Source: Allochromatium tepidum (GTDB lineage Bacteria; Pseudomonadota; Gammaproteobacteria; Chromatiales; Chromatiaceae). Taken from it: 64,000 nucleotides of DNA. Shown here piece by piece: positions 38,610-48,867 of the stretch (its first letter is position 1; each line of letters begins with the position of its first letter). The notes beneath the pieces are model-generated. The model had not been told where the DNA came from, searched no databases, and was given only the letters and a program-made list of their open reading frames with translations. The stretch covers positions 2,720,001-2,784,000 of the forward strand of contig NZ_AP024563.1 in the NCBI RefSeq assembly GCF_018409545.1. Direction: 5' to 3'. A program made the position numbers and the translations under genes.

Positions 38610-39910
38610 ATGAAAGTGACGCGGATTCTGCACGCCAAGCGCCCGAACACGGGCAAGGTCGCCGCCTTGCACGAACAGGCGCGACGGCTCGGGCAGGTGC
38701 GCTCTGAGGTTTGGCAGCGGTTTGGGTCGATCAGTGGCGTGGGTCTGTCGGATCGCCGGATTCGCGATGCCTGGTTGAGCGAAGGGCGGACCTTCCCGGT
38801 GTCGGCCAATGCCTGGAAAGAAACCCTGCGCGACGCCAAGAGCGACATCACCGCCCATACGGAAGCGGCTAAGGTCAAGGCGCGCCGCTCGATCCGGCGG
38901 CACACCCCAAACATCGCGGGCACAATCACACCCACAACCAAATCATCGTGCGTTCCGATAACTACACCACTTTTCACCTCGGCGGGCGCGTCCGGATCAA
39001 GATTCCCGGACTGGAGAAAGGCCAACGCATCGCCATCCCGCTCGATACCACGGTTGCACCGACCGGCACGCTGCGGATCATTCTGAAAGACGACGACCGC
39101 ATCGAGGTCCACACCACCATCGAAGTCGAAGCCAAACAGGATTGCGGCGAGCGCACCATCGGCGTCGATAAAGGCTACTCCGAGGTACTGGTCGATTCCG
39201 ATGGCGACCACCATGGCCCGGAACTGGGCGCGCTCCTCACCGACACCTCCGACAAGCTCAAAGCCAAGTACCGGCGCCGCGCCAAGCTGCGTGCGCTCGC
39301 CAACAACACCCGCAACCCGCGCAAGCGCGAGCACATCCGCCGCTTCAACCTCGGGCGCCGGAAGCTCGATCGGCAGCTGGACCAGACCCAAGCACGGATT
39401 CGCGACACCGTCTTTCAGGCCGTTCACACCGTCGTCGATAAAGCCGCCGTCATCGCGGCGGAAGACCTCACCGCCCCCATGTCCGGCAAGTCCTTCGGCA
39501 AGAACGTCAATCGCAGGCTCGCCGCCTGGACGAAAGGCGTCATTGCCGAAGCGCTTGACAGCGTTTCAAGCCGTCGAGGTTCGACGGTCGTTCTCGTTAA
39601 TCCGGCTTACACATCGCAAATGGATTCCCGAACCGGTTGTCTCGACGGCAAGCGGCAAGGGGATCAATTTCACTGTTCCGACGGGGTTGTGTTGCAGGCT
39701 GACGAGAATGCGGCGCGAAACGTGCCGGCGAGGTTGTCGGACCCGGACATCGAGCGGTTCACGCCGTTCCAGCGGGTCAAGGCGATCTTGCCGGCACGGA
39801 CTGAGCGCCTCCGGTTGGGACTGCTCAACCCGGACTCCAGTTGCTCGCCCGGTCAACCCCGGGTGCTATCAACGGAGAGCGAATTGCCGAATGAGCACTT
39901 TCGAGTATGA
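38610..39910 (+). pseudogene. tnpB: Frameshifted TnpB (IS200/IS605-type OrfB)
   Basis: About 433 codons in two frames. Frame 1 starts MKVTRILHAKRPNTGKVAAL; near 38915-38945 the coding moves to another frame (NHTHNQIIVRSDNYTTFHL). The RuvC-like residues are present: Asp in RTIGVDKGYSEVLV, Glu in IAAEDLT and Asp in QADENAARNVPA. The zinc-finger region is a reduced type (SQMDSRTGCLDGKRQGD, FHCSDG). There is no tnpA, so it is the TnpB-only type. The 3' region (about 39840-39910) overlaps where TnpB guide RNAs arise, with a small CCCGG/CCGGG hairpin. Confidence 0.8.
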
Positions 39911-40154
39911 AATTCGGAGCAGCGTCTGCAACGTGCCGTACTACGCGATGCGCTCTGGGCCGAGGTCGCCGACCACAAGAACGTCTTCTTCGCCTTCATC
40001 TACGCTTCGCAGGCACCGGCGGAGGACGACACGCGACCCGTGATCGACGCCCATAACGCAGATCGTGCCGTGATCCTTTTGCGACCCGACGCACGAAATA
40101 CAGACACAGATTTGCGTTACATTGACGCTCCGTCGACCGATCGAGTGAGGAACC
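39911..40154 (+). other. Gap after tnpB: unassigned partial coding-like sequence
   Basis: One frame stays open (LRDALWAEVADHKNVFFAF and on past 40100) without a start. It does not resemble VapC or any family I recognise. It could be the 3' part of a gene cut by the element, or chance in GC-rich DNA. The last about 60 bp before 40155 probably hold the GH3 gene leader. Confidence 0.35.
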
Positions 40155-41837
40155 ATGTCCGTCATTCTCAATGCTTTGATCCATACCGTCACGCGCGCGC
40201 GCTGGCACAACTTCATGGGGCGCTGCCGCAACCTGGAGCAGACCCAGCGTCGTCTGCTGGAAGAGCGCCTGGAGCGCAACGCCGACACGGTCTTCGGACG
40301 CGAACATGGCTTCGCGCGTCTGAAGTCACCCGCCGACTATGCACGCGCCCTGCCCGTCTCCAGTTGGGAGACCGTCGATCCCTATGTCGACCGCATCATC
40401 GCCGGCGAGACCAATGTCCTGACCGCCGGTCCCCTGCCCTACATGTTCAACAAGACCAGCGGCACCACCGGCAAGCCCAAGCTGATCCCGGTGACACCCG
40501 AGAGCAGGCAGGGCAATGCGCTCAACCAGAAGGTCTGGGCCTTCGCCGCCATCGAGCGCCATCCGCGCTTCCTGGCCGGCAAGGTGTTTCCGATCGTCAA
40601 CAAGGCGGTCGAGGGCTACACGCCGCACACCAACATCCCCTATGGCGCGGTCTCCGGGCTGATGGTGCGCGATGCTCATCCGCTGGCGCGCGCCAAGTAC
40701 GCCTATCCCTATGACGCCGTCGAGATCGAGGACTTCAACGCACGCCGCTATGCGATGATGCGCTGTGCCGTCCCCGAGTCGGTCAGTTTCATCCCGGCCT
40801 CCAATCCCAATGCCCTGCTCAAGCTGTTCGAGAGCGCCGATGAGCACAAGGCCGACCTCTTGCGCGACATCCACGACGGTACGCTCTCGGCGAACCACGA
40901 CATCCCTGGGCCGATCCGCGAGGCGCTGAGCCGCCGCTTCAAGCCCAATCCGAGCCGGGCGCGCGAACTGGAGCGGCTGGCCGAGCGCGCCGGACGGCTT
41001 CAGCCGCGCGACTACTGGCCGGATCTCAAGCTCATCGGCTGCTGGAAGGGCGGCACCGTGGGTCAGTTCGCCCGGCATCTGCACGACTGGTGCTCGCCGC
41101 AGCTCAAACTGCGCGACACCGGCTACATGGCCAGCGAGGCCCACATCACCATCCCGATCAGCGACGAGGGCAACAGTGGTCTGCTGACCATCCACACCAA
41201 CTATTTCGAGTTCATCCCGGAGGAGGAATTCGGACGCCCGGACGCGCGCGTGCTCATGGCCCACGAGCTGGAGGTCGGCGTGCCCTATCAGATCCTGCTG
41301 ACCACGGCCGGCGGGCTCTATCGCTATTCCATCAACGACGTCATCGAGGTGACGGGGTTCTATCAGGGCGCGCCGCTGGTGAGCTTCCTGCGCAAGGGGC
41401 GCGATGTGATGAATCTTCAGGGCGAGAAGGTCAGCGCCAATCAGATCCTGATCGCCGTCCAGGGCGCCTGTGCCGAGACCGGCGTGACGCCCATGCACTT
41501 CATGGTCGTGGGCGAATCGGCGACCTCGCGCTATCACCTGCACATCGAACCGGCCGGCGAGACGCCGGAGCAGAGCGTGATGCACCGTCTGCTCGCGAGC
41601 TTCAACACCCGTCTGTGCGAGATCAACCATGTCTTCAAGCGCTATCAGGAACTCGATATGCTCAAACCCACGGCCCTGTCGCTGATGGAGCGCGGCTGGC
41701 TCAGCGCCATCGTCGACCACCAGGTCGCCTCCGGGATGCGCGACACCCAGTTCAAACCTGTGGTCCTGGGTTCGGAACTCCCGCCCGGCGGTCGCCTCCT
41801 CTATACCATCGACATCCGGGAGGGCGCACCCGCATGA
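40155..41837 (+). CDS. GH3-family acyl-adenylating enzyme (paralogue 1)
   Basis: 560 aa, ANL-superfamily GH3 type. Phosphate loop YMFNKTSGTTGKPKLIPVTP near residues 97-116, DTGYMASEAHITIPISDEG (acyl pocket/motif 2), GGLYRYSINDVIEVTGF and FLRKGRDVMNLQGEKVSANQ (AMP-binding). Plant GH3 enzymes join carboxylic acids to amino acids; substrates of bacterial ones are unknown. Its stop overlaps the patatin gene start (ATGA). A second GH3 gene lies at 44016-45662. Confidence 0.87.
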   Translation: MSVILNALIHTVTRARWHNFMGRCRNLEQTQRRLLEERLERNADTVFGREHGFARLKSPADYARALPVSSWETVDPYVDRIIAGETNVLTAGPLPYMFNKTSGTTGKPKLIPVTPESRQGNALNQKVWAFAAIERHPRFLAGKVFPIVNKAVEGYTPHTNIPYGAVSGLMVRDAHPLARAKYAYPYDAVEIEDFNARRYAMMRCAVPESVSFIPASNPNALLKLFESADEHKADLLRDIHDGTLSANHDIPGPIREALSRRFKPNPSRARELERLAERAGRLQPRDYWPDLKLIGCWKGGTVGQFARHLHDWCSPQLKLRDTGYMASEAHITIPISDEGNSGLLTIHTNYFEFIPEEEFGRPDARVLMAHELEVGVPYQILLTTAGGLYRYSINDVIEVTGFYQGAPLVSFLRKGRDVMNLQGEKVSANQILIAVQGACAETGVTPMHFMVVGESATSRYHLHIEPAGETPEQSVMHRLLASFNTRLCEINHVFKRYQELDMLKPTALSLMERGWLSAIVDHQVASGMRDTQFKPVVLGSELPPGGRLLYTIDIREGAPA

Positions 41838-42718
41838 CGGTCGAACACGCCCGACGTCCCAAGGTCGCCGTGGTGCTCTCCAGCGGCGGCATCAAGCCGC
41901 TGGCGGCGATCCCGCTGTTCGAGTTCCTCGACGAGTCACGGATTCCGGTCGACCTGCTGGTCGGCTGTAGCGGCGGCAGCATCATGAGCGCCATGCGCGG
42001 CTGCGGCTATGATTCCGATCACATCCGCGAACTCATCGGGCGCGTGGCCCAGCGCGGCCTGTTCTCCTCAATCGACCTGCGCGCGGTGCTCGGCATGGGG
42101 CGTCTGCCCTTCGGGCGCTTCGACATGCGCACCGGGCTGGTGCGGCCGACCCGGCTGAAGCGCGCGCTCCATGAGATGTTCGGCGACCGGCGGGTCGAGG
42201 ATCTCTCGCCCAAGACCGTGATCCAGGCCACCGACATCCGGACCGGCGACGGCGTGGTCATCGAGGAAGGGCTGTTGACCGATGCGGTCTATGCCTCCAG
42301 CGCTGTCTTTCCGATGCTGCCGCCGCTGGAGCTGAACGGTCGGCTGCTCGCCGACGGCTACTACACCTCGTCGCTGCCGGTGATGGAGGCGGTCAAGCGC
42401 GGCATGGACGTCATCATCGCCGTGATCTTCCACGACCCGATCGACACTCGGCCCAACGACTACATCGCCTGTCTGTCCAATTACTACACCATCCAGGGTG
42501 ACGCCATCACGCGCTTCCAGCTCGCGCTCTCGATCGAGCTGCACCACCACGAGATCATCATCATCAAGGTGCCCTTCGACCGCCCCATCAACATGTGGGA
42601 CGTGCACCACATCCCCTACATCATCGACACCGGACGGGCCGTGGTCGAACAGCGTCAGGAGGAAATCCTGGAGGCCATCGGGTCGTTCTCCGGACCGTCC
42701 GCAACGGTCACGGACTGA
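41834..42718 (+). CDS. Patatin-like phospholipase
   Basis: 294 aa. Oxyanion loop SSGGIKPLAA near the N-terminus, nucleophile Ser46 in GCSGGS, and dyad Asp174 in LLADGYYTSSLP. It is a compact single-domain patatin without membrane segments. The 4-bp overlap with the GH3 gene suggests coupled action, for example acyl release and activation; this is an inference. Followed by a bidirectional terminator. Confidence 0.88.
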   Translation: MTVEHARRPKVAVVLSSGGIKPLAAIPLFEFLDESRIPVDLLVGCSGGSIMSAMRGCGYDSDHIRELIGRVAQRGLFSSIDLRAVLGMGRLPFGRFDMRTGLVRPTRLKRALHEMFGDRRVEDLSPKTVIQATDIRTGDGVVIEEGLLTDAVYASSAVFPMLPPLELNGRLLADGYYTSSLPVMEAVKRGMDVIIAVIFHDPIDTRPNDYIACLSNYYTIQGDAITRFQLALSIELHHHEIIIIKVPFDRPINMWDVHHIPYIIDTGRAVVEQRQEEILEAIGSFSGPSATVTD

Positions 42719-42723
42719 TGAGG

Positions 42724-42751
42724 GCATCGCCCGCACGAATGCGGGCGATGC
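42724..42751. terminator. Bidirectional terminator between patatin and MFS genes
   Basis: Perfect 12-bp stem GCATCGCCCGCA / TGCGGGCGATGC with a CGAA loop, lying in the 37-bp gap between convergent genes. There is no long T run on either side. Position and stability support a shared terminator. Confidence 0.7.
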
Positions 42752-42755
42752 GGTA

Positions 42756-44003
42756 TCACCGGGTCGCCCCCGGCTCGGGTTGGATGTCCGCCGAGCGGAT
42801 GTCTCGGATGATGCTTCGGCTCGCCGGCCAGAACAGGGCCGTGACCACCAGTACCGCCACGCCGGCGGCCAATGAGGCCTGATGCAGTCCCAGCATCTGG
42901 CTCAGCCAGCCGCCGAGCAGATTGCCCACCGGGATGGAACCGAACACGGCCAGCAGATAGAAGGCCATGACCCCGGCCCGGTGGTCGTCGTCGATGCTCA
43001 GTTGCAGCAGTGTGTTGGCCGCCACGCCCTGCGCGATATAGGACAGCCCAAGCATGACGGTGACGAGCATGGCCAGCCAGAGCCCGTGTGAGAGCGACAG
43101 CAGGATCAAGGCCAATCCAAGCAGGACGCCCGCGAGTCGGAACATGGGCCACAGCCGCTCGGGTCGACGCTGGGTACCGATCAGGGCCGCGCCGATCAGA
43201 GCGCCGACACCGATGCCGCCCATCAGCCAGCCCAGTCCCTGCGGACCGGCCTCCACGACCTCGCCCGCCCACACCGGCAGCATCACATAGACCGACATGG
43301 TCGCTACCGCCACCAGGGTGTAGGACAGGATCAGATAGCGCAGTGGCGCCGTGCTCAGGATGAAGCCCAGATTACCGAGCGCGCCCCGCACCCGTCGCGT
43401 CCCGGCCCCCTCGACCGGCGGCGTCAGACAGATGAACAGCAGGGCGGTGATCATGCACAGATAGCTCACCGCATTGAGCAGGAAGCAGGGCGCGGGTCCG
43501 GTCTGTGCCATCACCCATCCGGCCAGCGGCGGTCCAACGGCGCGCGCGGTGTTGAACAGCATCGAGTTCAGCGAGATGGCCGCCGGCAGATGATCGCGAT
43601 TGCTCACCAGACGCGGCACGATCGCCTGCCGGCTCGGGCTGTCGAAGGCGGTCAGTACGCTCATGAGACAGCCCATGACCACGATCAGCGGTAGGGTGAG
43701 CAGCTCGAAATGCGCCAGCGCCGCCAGGATCAGGGCCTGGATGGCGAAGAGTGTCTGGAGCACGATCAGCAGGCGCCGTCGCTCGAAGCGGTCGACCAGC
43801 GCACCGGCGAAGGGCAGCAGGAGCAGGATCGGCAGATTGATGGCCGCCGTCAGATACCCGAGCATCAGGGCCGAGTCGGTCAGCTGGTAGAGCATCCAGT
43901 TGAAGGCCGTGCTCTGGATCCAGTAGCCGATCAGCGACAGTCCCTGGCCGACGAAGAAGAAGCGATAGTTGCGCTCGCCGAAGGTCTTGAGCAGTGTCGT
44001 CAT
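42756..44003 (-). CDS. MFS transporter (EntS-like exporter)
   Basis: 415 aa, about 12 helices. LKTFGERNYRFFFVGQGLSL and MLYQLTDSALMLGYLTAAIN are the typical start; GALVDRFERRRLLIVLQTL is motif A. The type resembles siderophore or drug exporters. It sits between the two GH3 genes and shares strand with GH3 paralogue 2 (12-bp gap), so it may export the product of that enzyme. Confidence 0.88.
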   Translation of the reverse strand: MTTLLKTFGERNYRFFFVGQGLSLIGYWIQSTAFNWMLYQLTDSALMLGYLTAAINLPILLLLPFAGALVDRFERRRLLIVLQTLFAIQALILAALAHFELLTLPLIVVMGCLMSVLTAFDSPSRQAIVPRLVSNRDHLPAAISLNSMLFNTARAVGPPLAGWVMAQTGPAPCFLLNAVSYLCMITALLFICLTPPVEGAGTRRVRGALGNLGFILSTAPLRYLILSYTLVAVATMSVYVMLPVWAGEVVEAGPQGLGWLMGGIGVGALIGAALIGTQRRPERLWPMFRLAGVLLGLALILLSLSHGLWLAMLVTVMLGLSYIAQGVAANTLLQLSIDDDHRAGVMAFYLLAVFGSIPVGNLLGGWLSQMLGLHQASLAAGVAVLVVTALFWPASRSIIRDIRSADIQPEPGATR

Positions 44004-44015
44004 GTCGGTTCCGCG

Positions 44016-45662
44016 CTAGGCTCCGGTGGTCGGATCCGTGGGTGAAACGAACCCCTCGGTGAGATCCGGCTCGGCGAGCTGATAACCGACGATCTTCGGC
44101 TTGGCCTGATAGCCGCCGCGCTGGGAGAGCGCCTCCAGCCAGCCGGCGCGCATCAGCCGCAGGCGCGGCGGCTTGAAGGTGCCGTTGCCGCGCCGCAGGT
44201 CATAGCCATAGCTCAGTGTCCGCAGCTCGCGGTCGAAGGACTCGACCAACCGGCGCCAGACCGCTTCATCGGCGGTCGCGGCGGGTTCGACGCAGAGTTC
44301 ATAGCTCAGGCTGGATTCATCCGCGACCCATTGGAAATGACGGATGGCCGCACCCGCCGCACTCTGGGCCGCCTCCATCGCCATGGCCACCTGACGGGCA
44401 TCGAGCTTTTCACCGAGCAGATTCAGGACGTCGCCGACCTTGCGCAGGAACATCACCAGGGGCGCGCGTCCCTGGAACCCCGTGACCTCGATCAGATCGC
44501 CCAGACAATAGCGATAGAGTCCGGCGGCACTGGTCAGGATCAGTTGATAGCGTTGCCCGACCTCCAGCTCATGGGCCAGCAGCGTCGGCGCATCCGGCGT
44601 CTGGGGCGTCTCCTCGGGCAGGAACTCGAAGAAGAGGCTGTGGATGGCGAGCACGCCGGCAGAGGTCGCGTCGCTCATGGGAATGGTCAGCAAACCCTCG
44701 CTGGCGCCATAGCCGTATTCGCGAAACACCGTCCCCGGCGGGCAGCGTTCGGCCAGATCGGCGAGGAAGCGCCCCATGAGTCCGGTCTTCCAGCAGACGA
44801 TCAGACGCAGATTCGGCCAGACCGAACGGGCCGTGAGCGCATCCAGGGCGCGCAGTTCGGCGGCACGCTCGGGATTGGGCTGCAATCCCGCCTCCAGACG
44901 CCGGTGCAGGTCCGCCGGCAAGGGCGTCGGCGTCGAGACGGTCCCGGACGCGATATCGGCGATGAATGCCTCGGCCAGGATCGGAAGCTGATCGAAGAGC
45001 TGGGTGAAGTTGAGCGGATTGTTGCCGATCGCCAGTGTCAGATCGCGTTCGAGCGCGAAACGCAGCATGGCATAGACGCGACTGACCGGATCCTTGATCT
45101 CCAGGACGGCGGGGGGATAGGCGAAGCGGCGCTGGAGTTCGGCCGGTGCGCGGGTCATCGTCATGCCGGATGCCGAGCCATAGGGGATGCCCTGGGCGGT
45201 CTGTCCGGCGACCGGCGCATTGGCTAGCGCCAGGATGTCGCCCTGCAAGACCTCGGGATGATCGCGCAGCACGCCGAGCAGACGCAGAGCCATGGTGACG
45301 CCATTGGCTGTCTGGGTGGCCTCGTTGGCGGGGATGAGCTTGGGCTTGCCCGTGGTGCCGCTGGTCATGACGAAGCGCGAGACCGGCTGCCCCTGGGTCA
45401 GCGCGTCCGGCTCGCCCTCGACCAGCGCCGTCACATAGGGCTCGATCTCGTTCCAATCGCGCAGCGGAACCTGACGACGAAAGTCGTCGATCGAGGCGAT
45501 GCGCGCGAATCCATGCTCGCGTCCGAAACGGCTGTCGGCGTTGCGTCGCACCAGGTCGAGCAACAGCGTCTCCTGGACCGAATCGGCACGCTCGCAGAGT
45601 GCGGCGAAACCTTGCTGGAGTGCCGGGCCTTGGAGTGAGGCCAGTTCAGTCGAGAATGTCAT
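44016..45662 (-). CDS. GH3-family acyl-adenylating enzyme (paralogue 2)
   Basis: 548 aa from ATG 45662 with GGAGGAA about 5 nt upstream; an in-frame upstream extension is not needed. RFVMTSGTTGKPKLIPANEA is the phosphate loop, EYGYGASEGLLTIPMSDATS the acyl pocket, GLYRYCLGDLIEVTGFQGRA and FLRKVGDVLNLLGEKLDARQ the AMP-binding parts. It is clearly divergent from paralogue 1 while keeping all motifs. First gene of a unit with the MFS gene. Confidence 0.87.
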   Translation of the reverse strand: MTFSTELASLQGPALQQGFAALCERADSVQETLLLDLVRRNADSRFGREHGFARIASIDDFRRQVPLRDWNEIEPYVTALVEGEPDALTQGQPVSRFVMTSGTTGKPKLIPANEATQTANGVTMALRLLGVLRDHPEVLQGDILALANAPVAGQTAQGIPYGSASGMTMTRAPAELQRRFAYPPAVLEIKDPVSRVYAMLRFALERDLTLAIGNNPLNFTQLFDQLPILAEAFIADIASGTVSTPTPLPADLHRRLEAGLQPNPERAAELRALDALTARSVWPNLRLIVCWKTGLMGRFLADLAERCPPGTVFREYGYGASEGLLTIPMSDATSAGVLAIHSLFFEFLPEETPQTPDAPTLLAHELEVGQRYQLILTSAAGLYRYCLGDLIEVTGFQGRAPLVMFLRKVGDVLNLLGEKLDARQVAMAMEAAQSAAGAAIRHFQWVADESSLSYELCVEPAATADEAVWRRLVESFDRELRTLSYGYDLRRGNGTFKPPRLRLMRAGWLEALSQRGGYQAKPKIVGYQLAEPDLTEGFVSPTDPTTGA

Positions 45663-45804
45663 TCGGTTCCTCCGCGAGAATCCCCGCCCTCGGGCGAGAT
45701 CATTGACCAATGCGATGCACGCCTGCGTGACTCGGCCGAATGCCGGCGGCGGACAGTGATTCTACGGCGATTCACCGAATGCGGATACCCGGCCGGGACG
45801 CGCC

Positions 45805-47922
45805 TCAGACAGACCGGCGACGCGCCGGCTTTGGGCGTCCGGGGAGTGCCGGGGTCGTCCGGCGGTTCATCGCGGGCGCGCGCCGGCCCTCGGGCGTCCC
45901 GCCCGTCCCCGGCGGCTGGAAGCTCGGCACCAGATGGCGCTTGCCGTTGCCGATGAGGTCGGCGCGACCCATGTCCTTGAGCGCCTGACGCAGCAACGGC
46001 CAGTTCTCCGGATCGTGATAGCGCAGAAAGGCCTTCTGCAGGCGGCGCTGACGCATCCCGCGCACCACCGGGACCGACTCCGCGTTCGGCGAGACCCGTT
46101 TCAGCGGATTGCGTCCGGTGTGATACATGGCGGTGGCGATCGCCAGCGGCGTGGGCAGGAAGGACTGGACCTGATCGAGCCTGAGCTTGTGGCGCTTGAG
46201 CCAGACGGCGAGATTGAGCATGTCGACATCGGTCGTCCCCGGATGACCGGCGATGAAATAGGGGATCAGATACTGCTCTTTTCCGGCTTCGCGCGAATAG
46301 CGGTCGAAGAGTTCCTTGAAGCGGTCGAAGATGCCGATGCCGGGTTTCATCATCTTGCTGAGCGGCCCGGATTCGGTGTGCTCGGGCGCGATCTTGAGAT
46401 AGCCGCCGACATGGTGCGTGACCAGCTCGCGGATGTAGGCCGGCGAGCGCATGGCCAGGTCATAGCGCAGACCCGAAGCGATGAGCACGCGCTTGATGCC
46501 GGGCACGGCGCGCGCCTTGCGATAGAGCTGGATCAGCGGGCCGTGATCGGTGTTGAGATTGCGGCAGATGTCGGGATAGACACAGGAGAGCTTGCGACAG
46601 GCCGCCTCGATGCGCGGATCGCGGCAGCCGAGACGCCACATGTTGGCCGAGGGTCCGCCCAGATCCGAGATGGTGCCGGTGAAACCGGGCGCGCGGTCGC
46701 GCACCTCGCCGATCTCGCGCAGGATCGAATCCTCGGAACGGTTCTGGATGATGCGTCCCTCGTGCTCGGTGATGGAGCAGAAGGTGCAGCCGCCGAAACA
46801 GCCGCGCAGGATGATGACCGAGTGCCGGATCATCTCCCAGGCCGGCAGCCGCGCCTCGCCATAGCTCGAATGCGGACGGCGGGTGAAGGGCAGTTCGTGC
46901 AGCCGATCGAGCTCGGAACTGGTGAGCGGGATCGGCGGCGGGTTGAGCCAGACCGCGCGCTCGCCATGCGCCTGGACCAGGGCGCGCGCATTGCCCGGAT
47001 TGGTCTCCAGATGGAAGACGCGCGAGGCATGGGCATAGAGCACCGGATCGTCGCGCACCTGCTCGAAGGACGGCAGCCGGATGACGGTCTTGTCGCGCTC
47101 GGCGCGCGGCATGGGTGCAACCACGGGCACCCCCTCGGCACGCTGCTCGCAGCGCGGATCGTCCTCATAGGGATCGTTGTGGAGCTTGAGCGGTCCGGGC
47201 ATGTCGAGCCGGGTGGAATCGAGCACAGTCCAGTCCTCCGGCAGGGGGCCGCGATGAACGAAGGCCGTGCCGCGCAGATCGCGGATCGACTCGATCGGCT
47301 CGCCGCGCGCCAGACGGTGCGCCAGTTCCACCAGCGCCCGCTCGGCATTACCATAGATGAGCAGATCCGCCTTGGAATCGACCAGCACCGAGCGGCGCAC
47401 CGTCTCCGACCAGTAGTCGAAATGCGCGATGCGGCGCAGACTGGCCTCGATCCCGCCGATGACGATGGGCACTCCCTTGTAGGCTTCGCGCGCGCGCTGG
47501 GCGTAGACCGTCACCGAGCGGTCGGGGCGGCGTCCCGGTTCGGCGTTCGGCGTATAGGCATCGTCGGAGCGCGCGCGCCGGTCGGCGGTGTAGCGGTTGA
47601 CCATGGAGTCCATGTTGCCCGCCGTGATGCCGAAGAACAGATTCGGCCGCCCGAGACGCTGGAAGTCGGCCGCCGAGGTCCAGTCCGGCTGCACGATGAG
47701 TCCGACCCGAAAGCCCTGCGCCTCCAACAAGCGCCCGATGATCGCCATGCCGAACGACGGATGATCGACATAGGCATCCCCGGTGACGATGACGATGTCG
47801 CAACTGTCCCAGCCGAGCAGGTCCATTTCGGCGCGCGAGATCGGCAGTTCCGGAGCCGTGCCGAATTTATGGGCCCAGTGCTTGCGGTAGGAGAAGAGAT
47901 CGGGAGCGGATGGCATCGTCAT
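45805..47922 (-). CDS. YgiQ-family radical SAM protein
   Basis: 705 aa. The radical SAM Cys triad is in [19 protein letters not shown], near residue 375. N-terminal domain: [20 protein letters not shown] and [20 protein letters not shown]. Full length for YgiQ; C-terminal [13 protein letters not shown]. Possibly an rRNA or metabolite modification enzyme; function unknown. ATG at 47922 gives [12 protein letters not shown]; a frame extending to 47994 lacks homology. It diverges from pomA. Confidence 0.9.
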   Translation of the reverse strand: MTMPSAPDLFSYRKHWAHKFGTAPELPISRAEMDLLGWDSCDIVIVTGDAYVDHPSFGMAIIGRLLEAQGFRVGLIVQPDWTSAADFQRLGRPNLFFGITAGNMDSMVNRYTADRRARSDDAYTPNAEPGRRPDRSVTVYAQRAREAYKGVPIVIGGIEASLRRIAHFDYWSETVRRSVLVDSKADLLIYGNAERALVELAHRLARGEPIESIRDLRGTAFVHRGPLPEDWTVLDSTRLDMPGPLKLHNDPYEDDPRCEQRAEGVPVVAPMPRAERDKTVIRLPSFEQVRDDPVLYAHASRVFHLETNPGNARALVQAHGERAVWLNPPPIPLTSSELDRLHELPFTRRPHSSYGEARLPAWEMIRHSVIILRGCFGGCTFCSITEHEGRIIQNRSEDSILREIGEVRDRAPGFTGTISDLGGPSANMWRLGCRDPRIEAACRKLSCVYPDICRNLNTDHGPLIQLYRKARAVPGIKRVLIASGLRYDLAMRSPAYIRELVTHHVGGYLKIAPEHTESGPLSKMMKPGIGIFDRFKELFDRYSREAGKEQYLIPYFIAGHPGTTDVDMLNLAVWLKRHKLRLDQVQSFLPTPLAIATAMYHTGRNPLKRVSPNAESVPVVRGMRQRRLQKAFLRYHDPENWPLLRQALKDMGRADLIGNGKRHLVPSFQPPGTGGTPEGRRAPAMNRRTTPALPGRPKPARRRSV

Positions 47923-48072
47923 GGCTGGAGCGGTCGAACAGTGATCGGAACCGCATTGTAGCGCCAAGAAGACGAGTGGACCCGCTGGGCGCAATCATCC
48001 AAAATGCGTCGCTCGCATGGTTCATTCAGCGCGCCGGAAGTTCGGGCCGGCGTTGCAATCGAGGTTGATGAC

Positions 48073-48834
48073 GTGGATTTGGCAACCCTATTGGGCTTCG
48101 TTGGCGCCATCGGCGTCATGGTCGGCGCCATCGTGCTCGGTGGCGATATCGGCGTTTTCATCAATGTGCCGTCGATCGCGGTCGTACTCGGCGGCACCAC
48201 CTTCGTGGTGCTCTTTCGCACCACCCTGAGCCAGTTCTTGGCCAGCTTCAAGATCGCCATGGGCGCCTTCTTCGCCAAACCGATCCCGCCGCAGTCGCTG
48301 ATCGAAGAGGCCGTGGCCCTGGCCAATGTCGCGCGCCGTGAGGGCCTGCTCGCCCTGGAAGGCAAGGAGATCTCGCATCCCTTTCTCGAAACCGGCATTG
48401 GCCTATGCATCGACGGCCATCCGCCTGAGGTCGTCCAGAAAGTACTGAGCAAGGACATCAATCTGGCCATCCAGCGTCAGGAGGCCGGTTACAGCGTCTT
48501 CAAGGCCACGGGCGAGGTCGCGCCCGCCATGGGCATGATCGGTACCCTCATTGGTCTGGTGCAGATGTTGGCCAACATGGACGACCCCAAGAGTATCGGT
48601 CCGGCCATGGCCGTTGCCCTGTTGACGACGCTCTACGGCGCCTTTCTCGCCAACGGCATCGCCATCCCGATCGCCGAGAAGCTCAAGCTGCGCGCCAACG
48701 AGGAGAAGCTCAACAAGAGCCTGATCCTGGAATCGATCTCGGGTATCCAGGAGGGCCTGAATCCGCGTGTGCTTGAACAGTTGCTCATGACTTATCTTCC
48801 GGAAAACCAGCGCCAGGGTGCTGGAAAAGACTGA
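48073..48834 (+). CDS. pomA: Flagellar motor stator PomA (Na+-type MotA)
   Basis: 253 aa, PomA length. GTG 48073 gives (V)DLATLLGFVGAIGVMVGAI, matching the PomA start; GAGG lies about 8-11 nt upstream. Four helices, with conserved Pro in GEVAPAMGMIGTLIGLVQML and the large cytoplasmic loop. It forms the ion channel with PomB; the sequence resembles sodium-driven stators. Followed 33 bp later by pomB. Confidence 0.9.
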   Translation: MDLATLLGFVGAIGVMVGAIVLGGDIGVFINVPSIAVVLGGTTFVVLFRTTLSQFLASFKIAMGAFFAKPIPPQSLIEEAVALANVARREGLLALEGKEISHPFLETGIGLCIDGHPPEVVQKVLSKDINLAIQRQEAGYSVFKATGEVAPAMGMIGTLIGLVQMLANMDDPKSIGPAMAVALLTTLYGAFLANGIAIPIAEKLKLRANEEKLNKSLILESISGIQEGLNPRVLEQLLMTYLPENQRQGAGKD

Positions 48835-48867
48835 TGACTCACACGCCGGCCCAGGAGGGATGACATC

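Noticed and set aside
39911-40154. Remainder of vapC beyond the TnpB element
   Set aside because: The open frame here lacks PIN acidic motifs and does not continue the VapC sequence.
45934-47961. 675-codon + strand frame
   Set aside because: Antisense shadow of the YgiQ gene, whose Cys triad and full homology are on the - strand.
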